Part shown: piece after piece, positions 1 through 6,498 of the stretch | Position numbering within the stretch: the stretch's first letter is position 1 | Layout: every line of letters starts with the position of its first letter | Assembly: GCA_023228825.1 (NCBI GenBank) | Contig: JALOAL010000001.1 | Span: 1 to 64,000 of the forward strand | Length of the DNA stretch: 64,000 nt | Source of the DNA: Dehalococcoidia bacterium | GTDB taxonomy: Bacteria > Chloroflexota > Dehalococcoidia > UBA2979 | Direction of reading: 5' to 3' | Made by a program: the position numbers and the translations under genes | The notes under the pieces: model-generated | Seen by the model: only the letters and a program-made list of their open reading frames with translations | Databases searched by the model: none | What the model was told of the DNA's origin: nothing

Positions 1-46
1 GGCTCCGCACCGCCGCTGCGTACTCCGCAACGCTGCCCCGTGTCAT
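1..46 (-). CDS. N-terminus of an IS-type transposase/integrase (runs off the left edge)
   Basis: The minus strand opens with ATG at 46 and reads MTRGSVAEYAAAVRS before the window ends. A strong ribosome binding site (GGAGG) lies about 5 nt upstream. From memory, this opening resembles transposase/integrase proteins of insertion sequences that begin with an RGSVxEYAxAxR stretch and continue into a helix-turn-helix. Only 15 residues are visible, so family and integrity cannot be judged. The two 19-bp repeats directly upstream (66-119) fit subterminal repeats of the same element. Confidence 0.5.
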   Translation of the reverse strand, partial: MTRGSVAEYAAAVRS

Positions 47-65
47 GGCCCCTCCACCTCTCTTG

Positions 66-119
66 GGTAACCATGCTTATGAGGCAACTACCTCCCGTTC
101 GGTAACCATTTTTATGAGG
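66..119. repeat. Two 19-bp direct repeats, probable IS terminal repeats
   Basis: GGTAACCATGCTTATGAGG (66-84) and GGTAACCATTTTTATGAGG (101-119) match at 17 of 19 positions and start 35 bp apart. They sit between the leftward transposase start and the rightward gene at 167. Repeated short motifs at element ends are known from several IS families. An operator role cannot be excluded. Confidence 0.5.
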
Positions 120-154
120 GCACTCGGCGTCCTGTCCACGTCGGACGGCCGGAC

Positions 155-160
155 TACACT
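155..160 (+). promoter_or_regulatory. -10 box TACACT, leaderless-type start
   Basis: TACACT ends 6 nt before the ATG at 167. With the usual 6-7 nt from -10 to the start site, the transcript would begin at the start codon. No ribosome binding site is present. Confidence 0.55.
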
Positions 161-166
161 CGAACC

Positions 167-376
167 ATGACCGCGCACGAACCGAGCGACGACCCGAAGC
201 AGGCCTACCGCGAGGCGTACGACGACTGGCAGAAGCACCTGCAAGGCGTCCACGACCTGCTGCTGGAGGGCAACCGCATGCCTCCCGAACAGATCAAGGG
301 CCTCCTGAACCGCGAGGCGCGCGCCAAGCAGCGGTATGACCAGGCTCGCAAGCGCCTCCTTGGCGTGGAGGACTAG
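167..376 (+). CDS. Small conserved-looking hypothetical protein, 69 aa
   Basis: This is a short, charged, soluble and probably all-helical protein, rich in Lys, Arg, Asp and Glu, with no membrane segment, cysteine or recognisable motif. Its third codon positions are GC-rich like the neighbours, which supports real coding. It begins right after a TANNNT box and ends 6 bp before the CcdA-like gene, so the two are probably cotranscribed. I do not recognise the family and assign no function. Confidence 0.6.
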   Translation: MTAHEPSDDPKQAYREAYDDWQKHLQGVHDLLLEGNRMPPEQIKGLLNREARAKQRYDQARKRLLGVED

Positions 377-382
377 CGGCCG

Positions 383-1177
383 ATGGGCGTGGAGCAGGCG
401 GCGGAACCGGGTGCATGGCAGCGGCTTGTAGGGCGGGGCTACCCGCGCTCATTGCTTGTGGGCGCCACGTTCTCTGTGGCTTGGACGCCGTGCATCGGCC
501 CCATCCTCGGTGTCCTCCTCACGCTGGCCGCCACCACCGGATCCTGGCAGCAGGGCGGGCTACTGCTGGTGTTCTACTCGCTGGGCCTGGGCGTGTGGTT
601 CATGGCCTTCGGTGCGTTCTTCGGGTGGCTGTCGCCTCGGATGAAGGCGCTGCGTCCGCACATGCAGAAATTGATGGTCGCCGCGGGGGTGGTGTTCATC
701 GCGGTAGGCGCGCTCATGTTCCTGGGCGAGTTCCAGCGCCTGAACGAGTACTTCCAGAGCGCCGGCTTCCTGTTCGAGGGCCCCACGGCGGTGGAGGAGG
801 ACCTGAGCGGGAGCGTGGAGGGCTGGTTCGGCCCCGCCATCGCCTTCTTCGGCGGAGTGGTCTCGTTCCTCTCGCCGTGTGTGCTGCCGCTGGTGCCGGT
901 CTACCTGGTGAACGTGGCGGGCGAAGCGGCGCTGGGCACCACGGAGGGGGTGGCCGGTCGCGCGCGCGTGCTGGGCAACTCGCTCGCATTCGTCGTGGGG
1001 TTCACGGCCGTGTTCGCGGTGATCGGGGCGTCTGCGGGGTTCGCGGGCGGTGCGGTCACGGAGCACCTGGATCTGCTGACCCGCATCGGCGGGGTGGTGC
1101 TGATGGTGCTGGGCATGCAGATGGCCGGCCTGATCCACGTTCCCTATCTCGACCGCACCTACCAACTCCCGGCCTGA
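383..1177 (+). CDS. ccdA: CcdA/DsbD-type thiol transporter with swapped halves (circular permutation)
   Basis: CcdA carries electrons across the membrane to periplasmic thioredoxin-like proteins for cytochrome c maturation, using one cysteine in each three-helix half. Both signatures are present: PCIGP (Cys37) and SPCVLP (Cys166). In ordinary CcdA the SPCxLP half comes first and the TPCxGP half second; here the order is reversed. The chain opens in the normal inter-domain linker, runs through helices 4-6 (about residues 24-115), then a 35-residue polar linker, then helices 1-3 (about 150-252). It ends at VPYLDRTYQLPA, where the canonical protein would enter its second half. No other copy of either half lies nearby. 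Length (264 aa) is close to the family norm. It could be a true permutation or the remnant of a tandem duplication. Confidence 0.8.
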   Translation: MGVEQAAEPGAWQRLVGRGYPRSLLVGATFSVAWTPCIGPILGVLLTLAATTGSWQQGGLLLVFYSLGLGVWFMAFGAFFGWLSPRMKALRPHMQKLMVAAGVVFIAVGALMFLGEFQRLNEYFQSAGFLFEGPTAVEEDLSGSVEGWFGPAIAFFGGVVSFLSPCVLPLVPVYLVNVAGEAALGTTEGVAGRARVLGNSLAFVVGFTAVFAVIGASAGFAGGAVTEHLDLLTRIGGVVLMVLGMQMAGLIHVPYLDRTYQLPA

Positions 1178-1198
1178 CGCGTATTGCACCCTGGACGG

Positions 1199-1204
1199 TA
1201 GACT
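1199..1204 (+). promoter_or_regulatory. -10 box TAGACT, leaderless-type start
   Basis: TAGACT ends 6 nt before the ATG at 1211, and no ribosome binding site is present. This implies a promoter internal to the ccdA-1211 gap. Confidence 0.5.
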
Positions 1205-1210
1205 CGCCGC

Positions 1211-1660
1211 ATGGCCGATCCTGAGCCCGAGGGCGTGGACGTCGAGGCGATCCGGCAGGTCATCCAGACCGCGGACGTGTTCGTGGTGCGGTTTGGCCTG
1301 GTGGAGCACCGGCTGATGGTGGACGCGCGCCTGGACAACGAGGGCCGCCCCTACATCAAGATCGTGCCGCCGGTGTCCTCGCTGGAGGAGCGCTACCGCT
1401 TCCTGCAGCGCGAGCGCCCCGGCCTCTCACCGCCGGAGCAGATCACGGTCTTCCAGTGGCCACGCTCCATCACCGTCCTGCGCGACATTGGCCTGTGGGA
1501 CGCCATTGAGGCCCGCATGGCCGAGGTGGCGGGCGAGCCGGCGGCGCGCATGGCGCGCGAGGCGTTCCGGGAGGGCCGCCGGCTGGAGCGCGCGGACACG
1601 CTGGCCCTGATCCGCGGCGGCGAGGGCTACGAGACGCTCTGGGAACGCGACCGCGGCTGA
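1211..1660 (+). CDS. Hypothetical protein, 149 aa
   Basis: This is a soluble acidic/basic protein without signal peptide or membrane helix. The first half (residues 10-60) looks like alternating strands and helices (DVFVVRFGLVEHRLMVDARL, then PYIKIVPPVSS). The second half is mostly charged helix with repeated Arg/Glu. A stretch around residues 83-90 (ITVFQWPRS) is distinctive, but I cannot tie it to a known family. It has its own TAGACT box and is followed by 75 bp before threonine aldolase. Coding is credible because no competing frame looks better. Confidence 0.6.
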   Translation: MADPEPEGVDVEAIRQVIQTADVFVVRFGLVEHRLMVDARLDNEGRPYIKIVPPVSSLEERYRFLQRERPGLSPPEQITVFQWPRSITVLRDIGLWDAIEARMAEVAGEPAARMAREAFREGRRLERADTLALIRGGEGYETLWERDRG

Positions 1661-1722
1661 CGGCGTCCTCGGAAATGTTCAGGCGGCCCGGGGCGGTCGG
1701 AGAACGCAAGGCCGGCCAGTGT

Positions 1723-1728
1723 TACGCT
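1723..1728 (+). promoter_or_regulatory. -10 box TACGCT, leaderless-type start
   Basis: TACGCT ends 7 nt before the GTG start at 1736. It supports GTG as the true start of threonine aldolase and a leaderless message. Confidence 0.55.
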
Positions 1729-1735
1729 CGCGCCA

Positions 1736-2776
1736 GTGAACCGCGTCATCGACCTGCGCTCCGACACCGTCACACGTCCGTCGCCGGGGATGCGCGACGC
1801 GATGCATCGCGCCGAGGTTGGCGACGACCTCATGCGCGAGGATCCCACCGTCCGCGCCCTGGAAGAGGCGTCTGCGGAGGCGATGGGCAAGGAGGACGGC
1901 CTCTTTGTCCCCAGCGGCACCATGGCGAACGTGGTGGCCCTGCTGACCCACTGCCAGCGCGGCGACGAAGCGCTCGCGGGTTCCGAGTCCCACATCCTGC
2001 ATCACGAAGGCATGGGCGCCGTGGTGCTGGGCGGCCTTTTCGTGCGCTCCGTGCAGAACGACGCGCTGGGCCGCATCGACCCGGTGGAGGTGCAGGCGAG
2101 GCTGCGCCCGGCATGGCCTCGGACGGCCGTGGTGTGCCTGGAGAACACGCAGAACCGCTGCGGTGGGGCGGCGATCCCCGCCAGCGACATGCGCGCCGTG
2201 GCGGATGTGGCCCACGCAGCCGGCGCACAGGTGCACGTGGACGGCGCCCGCATCTTCAACGCCGCCATCTCGCTTGAGACGGACGTCCGCACGCTGGTGG
2301 TCTCTGCGGACACCGTGGGCTTCTGCTTCTCGAAGGGCCTCGGGGCGCCCGTGGGATCTGTGCTGACAGGATCGCGGGAGTTCATCGAGCGCGCGTGGTT
2401 CAACCGTCGCCTGCTGGGCGGCTCCATGCGCCAGTCCGGCGTGCTGGCCGCGGCGGCCCTGTGGGCGCTGGAGCACAACGTGGAACGCCTGGCCGAGGAC
2501 CATGCCAACGCGCGGCGCCTGGCGGCCGCGGTGGCTGAGATGCCGCACGTGGAGATGGATCCCGCCGGCACGGACTCCAACCTGGTGTTCTTCACCCTGA
2601 ACGGCGTGGACGGCAACGACTTCCGTGCACGCCTGAGAGACGAGGGCGTCCTGTGCTCCGGCACCGCCCCCGAGCGAATCCGCATGGCCTGTCACCTGGA
2701 CGTGACGGCTCAAGACATCGACGCCGCCATCGACAAGATCGCGCGCGTCCTGGAAGCGATGCCTGCCGCCTCATGA
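1736..2776 (+). CDS. ltaE: Low-specificity L-threonine aldolase
   Basis: This PLP enzyme cleaves L-threonine or allo-threonine to glycine and acetaldehyde. The protein (346 aa, normal length) begins with the typical IDLRSDTVTRPSPGMR motif. It has the GDD segment near residue 31, a histidine-rich SHILHHE stretch, and the VHVDGARIFNAA strand that holds the PLP aspartate. The Schiff-base lysine follows in VGFCFSKGLGAPVGS (about residue 200). It starts with GTG behind a TACGCT box and overlaps the next gene by ATGA, so a lipoprotein is co-translated with it. The fold class is secure. Substrate range is inferred from the family. Confidence 0.9.
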   Translation: MNRVIDLRSDTVTRPSPGMRDAMHRAEVGDDLMREDPTVRALEEASAEAMGKEDGLFVPSGTMANVVALLTHCQRGDEALAGSESHILHHEGMGAVVLGGLFVRSVQNDALGRIDPVEVQARLRPAWPRTAVVCLENTQNRCGGAAIPASDMRAVADVAHAAGAQVHVDGARIFNAAISLETDVRTLVVSADTVGFCFSKGLGAPVGSVLTGSREFIERAWFNRRLLGGSMRQSGVLAAAALWALEHNVERLAEDHANARRLAAAVAEMPHVEMDPAGTDSNLVFFTLNGVDGNDFRARLRDEGVLCSGTAPERIRMACHLDVTAQDIDAAIDKIARVLEAMPAAS

Positions 2777-3573
2777 CCATCACCCTGCGTTCTTTCCCAG
2801 CCCTGCGTATGGCCTCGATGCTCGTGGCCCTTCTCACCGCTGCCGTCCTCCTGGGCGCGTGCGCGGGCGCCTCGACCAGTTCGGAGACCGTGGACGTCTT
2901 CGTGGGCTCGCCGTTCGAGGGCGGCGAGTCGCTGCGGTACGAGGTGGTCGACATCGGCGGCGGCGACCGCGTGCTGGTGGGCTATGGCACGCTGGCCGCG
3001 GACGCGGAGGACGGCCGCCTGGCCCTCCGTCAGACATACGTCGAAGCAGAGACGCCGGACGGCGCCACCCCGGTCACGGACGAGGTGGTGGTCTGGGTGC
3101 AGCCGGACACCTTCCGCCCCCTGGGTGGCGAGCGCACCGTGGTCAGCCGCGACGGCAACGGGAGGTCCGAGACCACCCGCTACGCCTGGTCATACGTGGC
3201 CGGCGGCGGGGAGGACAAGGAGCCTCGGCTGGTCGTCTCGCGTGACGGCGGCGACGAGCGCTCGCTGCGCCTGCGCGATCACTACTACGACAACGAGTCC
3301 TCGCTCTGGCTCTGGCGTTCGATCGACCTGGTGGAGGAGTACGAGGCGTACTACGTCTCCGCGAACCCGGTCGAGCGCAACCAGCAGGCGGTGAACATCC
3401 GCGTCCCGCAGATCGAGACCGTCACCGTGCCAGCCGGAGAGTTCGAGGCCTACCGCCTGCTGTTCCGCACCGGCCGCGCCGTGCGCACCGCCTGGATCGA
3501 GGCGGCGGCGCCGCATCGTGTCCTGCGCTGGGACAACGGCCAGTCCGTGCTTGAGTTGTTGCCGGACGAGTAG
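2773..3573 (+). CDS. Predicted lipoprotein, DUF3108-like, 266 aa
   Basis: The chosen start is the ATG overlapping the aldolase stop (ATGA). From there the protein has a basic N-terminus, a hydrophobic stretch and a lipobox LLGAC with the lipidation cysteine near residue 30, followed by a Ser/Thr-rich spacer. The mature domain is rich in beta strands: SLRYEVVDIGGGDRVLVGYG, later RVPQIETVTVPAGEFEAYRL and AAPHRVLRWD. That pattern resembles DUF3108-type proteins, which begin with an LRYEV-like strand and carry a conserved VPAGxFxxYRL strand. It is probably on the outer face of the cytoplasmic membrane. Role unknown. It converges with the nuclease gene 3 bp downstream. Confidence 0.65.
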   Translation: MTITLRSFPALRMASMLVALLTAAVLLGACAGASTSSETVDVFVGSPFEGGESLRYEVVDIGGGDRVLVGYGTLAADAEDGRLALRQTYVEAETPDGATPVTDEVVVWVQPDTFRPLGGERTVVSRDGNGRSETTRYAWSYVAGGGEDKEPRLVVSRDGGDERSLRLRDHYYDNESSLWLWRSIDLVEEYEAYYVSANPVERNQQAVNIRVPQIETVTVPAGEFEAYRLLFRTGRAVRTAWIEAAAPHRVLRWDNGQSVLELLPDE

Positions 3574-3576
3574 CGG

Positions 3577-4164
3577 CTACCCGCGCCACAGGCAGCCGCG
3601 CCCCGCCGCGCGCGCTTCCGCCTCCGCAGCCATGATCTGCTCACGCATGCTGCCGTCGTCCGTCCAGGCGTAGCCATAGCCCTCGGCCACGAGCGCCTCG
3701 TCGATGAGCGTGCCGTCCGAGGCGTACACGTAGCGCAGTTCGCGGCCGAAGCGGTCCGTCAGGCGCGCGTCCGGGAGCAGTTGGACGCGACTGCCGGCGA
3801 GCGCCTCCAGGCGGTCGGTCGCTTCCTGGTAGCACGCCTCGTCACGCTCGGGCGTGTCCACACCGTAGAGCCGCACCGTGATGTCCGTGCCCGCCGCGCG
3901 CACCTCCAGCGTGTCGCCGTCGATGATGCGCTGCACGAAGACGGGGACGGCACCCTCCACGGGCTGGCTGATGCCACCTTCCTCCTCCGGCCCGGTCTCG
4001 CCGCTGGTGAGTTCGTGCGCCACGAGCGACGCGACCAGGAGGATGGCCAGCAGGCCCGCGATCACGAGGCCCGTGCGATTGAGCGCGCGCCGCTGACGTT
4101 GGAGCGGCCGCAGGTCCATGTCCACGTGGCGCCGGTTGACGTTGCGTCCCGGCCGCCGGCTCAC
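3577..4164 (-). CDS. Membrane-anchored thermonuclease-like (SNase) protein
   Basis: Staphylococcal-nuclease fold enzymes cut DNA or RNA with calcium. The protein (195 aa) has a polar N-terminus, one transmembrane anchor at about residues 28-50 (LVIAGLLAILLVASLVA) and an outside SNase domain. Conserved catalytic positions are visible in IIDGDTLEV (Asp), VRLYGVDTPE (Arg, Asp, Glu) and LTDRFGRELRYVY (second Arg). The start is set by a GTGA overlap with the upstream gene; a much longer open frame upstream is a shadow. It is the last gene of the five-gene ABC permease operon, so an envelope role is plausible. Confidence 0.8.
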   Translation of the reverse strand: MSRRPGRNVNRRHVDMDLRPLQRQRRALNRTGLVIAGLLAILLVASLVAHELTSGETGPEEEGGISQPVEGAVPVFVQRIIDGDTLEVRAAGTDITVRLYGVDTPERDEACYQEATDRLEALAGSRVQLLPDARLTDRFGRELRYVYASDGTLIDEALVAEGYGYAWTDDGSMREQIMAAEAEARAAGRGCLWRG

Positions 4165-4760
4165 CGCACCACCCCGGCCGAGGCCGCCACGATGTCCGAG
4201 GCGATTTCCCCCCAGCCCGTGCGCGCGTGCTCCAGCGCGTCCTGGAACGCGGCCAGGTCGGTGACGCAGGCCACGCCGCCGGCCCGGTAGCGGTCGCGTT
4301 CCTCGAACGTGGGGCCGGCGGCCACCACTCCCACGCCGGCGGGCAGCGCCTCGAGCGACTGCACGAGGTCGCGCACCTGCCATTCGAACGCGGTGTCGGA
4401 GGCACGCACGGCGAACACCCAGAGCGCCTCGGGCGGCTGGTCGGGGGGCGGAGGATCGGCCGGGGTCTCCACGGCGGCGCTCCACATGCCGGCGATGCAT
4501 GGCGCCAGGCCGCGCATGACGAAACCCATGTGCTCCGGCGACGCCGCGAAGGTCTCCAGGGCGGCGCGATCGTCCAGCCAGATCGCGGCCAGTAGCGCCT
4601 CCGCAGACCGCGCCAGCACCACGCGCCGAGCGCCGGGGGCGTCCTGGAGCGCGCGGGCACGCTCCAGTGCCGCATCGACCAGCGCCGGGTCCACCTCGGG
4701 GCGGAGGGCGGCGGAGATGATGTGGACGACGTGGAGGGCCCCGGGGGTGGGCTGGTTCAT
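4161..4760 (-). CDS. Dabb-like (ferredoxin-fold) hypothetical protein, 199 aa
   Basis: The first half (HVVHIISAALRP ... AIWLDDRAALETFAASPEHMGFV) follows the pattern of the stress-responsive A/B-barrel (Dabb) or antibiotic-monooxygenase folds. That pattern is a strand, a long helix, then a strand ending in a helix with xSPEHxxF. The second half (LWVFAVRASDTAFEWQVRDL ... DLAAFQDALEHARTG) repeats the same layout, suggesting a fused dimer, with a proline-rich linker between. There is no signal or membrane segment. It is coupled at both ends: ATGA with the ABC ATPase upstream and GTGA with the nuclease downstream. Function unknown; assignment rests on the predicted pattern only. Confidence 0.45.
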   Translation of the reverse strand: MNQPTPGALHVVHIISAALRPEVDPALVDAALERARALQDAPGARRVVLARSAEALLAAIWLDDRAALETFAASPEHMGFVMRGLAPCIAGMWSAAVETPADPPPPDQPPEALWVFAVRASDTAFEWQVRDLVQSLEALPAGVGVVAAGPTFEERDRYRAGGVACVTDLAAFQDALEHARTGWGEIASDIVAASAGVVR

Positions 4761-5560
4761 CGAGAGAATCGTCGCGCAGGCGGGACCTCTGGGCGAGGGG
4801 GGCGGGAGGACGGCTCGCGCCGGGAGCGGTGCTGGCCCACGATGACGCCGTCGCCCTCCGGCAGGATGCGCCCGTCCGACATCTCCAGCACGCGGTCTAC
4901 GTGCTCCATGACGAAGGGGTCGTGCGTCGCGGTGACGATGGTGACGCCCGCGCGGGCCACCTCGTGCAGCAGGGCGAAGATCTGGGCGCCGGTGGTGGAG
5001 TCCAGTTCGCCCGTGGGCTCGTCCGCAATGATGAGGCGAGGGCGGTTGGCCAGCGCGCGCGCCACGGCCACCCGCTGCTGCTCGCCCCCGGACAACTCGT
5101 AGGGCCGGTGGTCCGCGCGCTCCGTCAGGCCCACCAGCGCCAGGAGTTCGCGCGTGCGCTCGCCTCGTTCGCGGATGCCGGCGCCAGCGATGCGCAGCGC
5201 CAGGTCCACGTTCTCCGCCGCCGACAGCAACGGCAGGAGGCCGAACGACTGGAAGACAAAGCCCACCTGGTGCCGGCGGAACTCGGTCATCTGCGCGTCG
5301 TTGAAGCGGGAGACTTCCGCGCCGTCCACCAGGATCGTGCCCGCGTCCGGCTGGTCCAGCCCGGCGATCAGGTTGAGCAGCGTGGTCTTCCCGGATCCGG
5401 AGCGCCCCACCACCGCGAGGAACTCCCCGCGCGCCACCGTGAGCGAGACGTTGTCCACGGCCGTGACCGTGCTGCCGCCGCTCTGGAAGGCGCGCGTGAC
5501 CTCGTGCGCCTCCACCATGGGGCCGGCGCCGGGTTCGTGGGGGGTGGGCTGAGCGCTCAT
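4757..5560 (-). CDS. ABC transporter ATPase, MacB/LolD type
   Basis: All nucleotide-binding motifs are intact: Walker A GRSGSGKTTLLNLIAG, Q-loop FVFQSFGLLP, signature LSGGEQQRVAVARAL, Walker B LIIADEPTGELDS and switch His in TATHD. The GELDS variant after Walker B is typical of ATPases that power FtsX-type permeases such as MacB and LolCDE. About 40 residues of Arg/Pro-rich tail follow the domain. The start at 5560 is fixed by an ATGA overlap with the upstream ATPase (an ATG 12 nt earlier is possible). With one giant permease upstream, the two ATPases may form a heterodimer on it. Confidence 0.9.
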   Translation of the reverse strand: MSAQPTPHEPGAGPMVEAHEVTRAFQSGGSTVTAVDNVSLTVARGEFLAVVGRSGSGKTTLLNLIAGLDQPDAGTILVDGAEVSRFNDAQMTEFRRHQVGFVFQSFGLLPLLSAAENVDLALRIAGAGIRERGERTRELLALVGLTERADHRPYELSGGEQQRVAVARALANRPRLIIADEPTGELDSTTGAQIFALLHEVARAGVTIVTATHDPFVMEHVDRVLEMSDGRILPEGDGVIVGQHRSRREPSSRPPRPEVPPARRFSR

Positions 5561-6498
5561 CGTCGCCGCCACCGTCCGTCCGAGGCGTCCTGGTCTGCGT
5601 CCGCCTCCGCCCGCACCGCCACGTGGTCGTCCTGCATGGTCACGCGTGCACGCCGGCCGATGCCGAGTTCGTCCATGTACTCGCGCGGGATCTGCAGGCG
5701 GCCGCTGCGGTCCACCACGGCGTACTCGTCCAGGGCGTCGCCCTCGTCGCGCCGGAACTGGGCCCGCCTCACGATCTCCGTGCTCGTGCGGCCGTCGCGC
5801 ATGGCGACCACGCGGTCCACGCGGCGGGTGATCTCGCGGTCGTGTGTCACGATCACCACCGTGACGCCGATGTCGTGGTTGAGGCGGCGCATCACCTCGA
5901 ACACCTCGTCCGCGGTGGCGGAGTCCAGTTCGCCGGTGGGCTCGTCCGCCAGCAGGAGCGGCGGATCGTTCGCGAGCGCGACGGCAATGGCCACGCGCTG
6001 CTGCTCGCCGCCGGAGAGTTCGGTGGGCCGGCGCTTGCGCTTCTCCGCCAGGCCGACCTGATCGAGCAGCCCTCGCGCGCGCTCGGTGGCGAACCTCCGC
6101 GAGCGGCCGTCCAGCGCCATGGGCACACTCACGTTCTCCTCTGCGGTGAGGTAGGGGATGAGGTTGCGCCCGGTCTGCTGCCAGACGAAGCCCACGTCGC
6201 GGCGGCGGTAGTCCACCAGGTCCTCGTCCGTGACGGTCAGCAGGTTGCGCTCGCCCACCATCACCCGCCCCGCCGAGGGCTGGTCCAGGCCGGCGAGGAT
6301 GTTGAGGAGCGTGGACTTCCCGGAGCCGGACGCGCCCACGATCGCCATCATCTCGCCACGTTCAACGCGCAGGTCCAGGCCGCGCAGGGCCACGACCTCC
6401 AGTTCGTCGCTCTTGTAGATCTTGAACAGGTCTTCGCAGTGGATGTAGGGCGTCTCGGCCGGCTGCGGGGCCGCGATGGGAGTGCCGGGCTGGGTCAT
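5557..6498 (-). CDS. ABC transporter ATPase fused to an AbrB/SpoVT-like domain
   Basis: The N-terminal ~240 residues are a full MacB/LolD-type ATPase: Walker A GASGSGKSTLLNILAG, Q-loop WQQTGRNLIP, signature LSGGEQQRVAIAVAL, Walker B LLLADEPTGELDS, switch VTHD. The C-terminal ~50 residues contain AVVDRSGRLQIPREYMDELG followed by IGRRARVTMQDDHVAVRAE. This matches the swapped-hairpin AbrB/SpoVT pattern (strand, GRxxIP, helix, LGI, strand), normally found in DNA-binding regulators. The start ATG at 6498 overlaps the permease stop by one base. The tail may be a dimerisation module or a DNA-linked sensor of transporter state; this is not known. Confidence 0.88.
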   Translation of the reverse strand: MTQPGTPIAAPQPAETPYIHCEDLFKIYKSDELEVVALRGLDLRVERGEMMAIVGASGSGKSTLLNILAGLDQPSAGRVMVGERNLLTVTDEDLVDYRRRDVGFVWQQTGRNLIPYLTAEENVSVPMALDGRSRRFATERARGLLDQVGLAEKRKRRPTELSGGEQQRVAIAVALANDPPLLLADEPTGELDSATADEVFEVMRRLNHDIGVTVVIVTHDREITRRVDRVVAMRDGRTSTEIVRRAQFRRDEGDALDEYAVVDRSGRLQIPREYMDELGIGRRARVTMQDDHVAVRAEADADQDASDGRWRRR

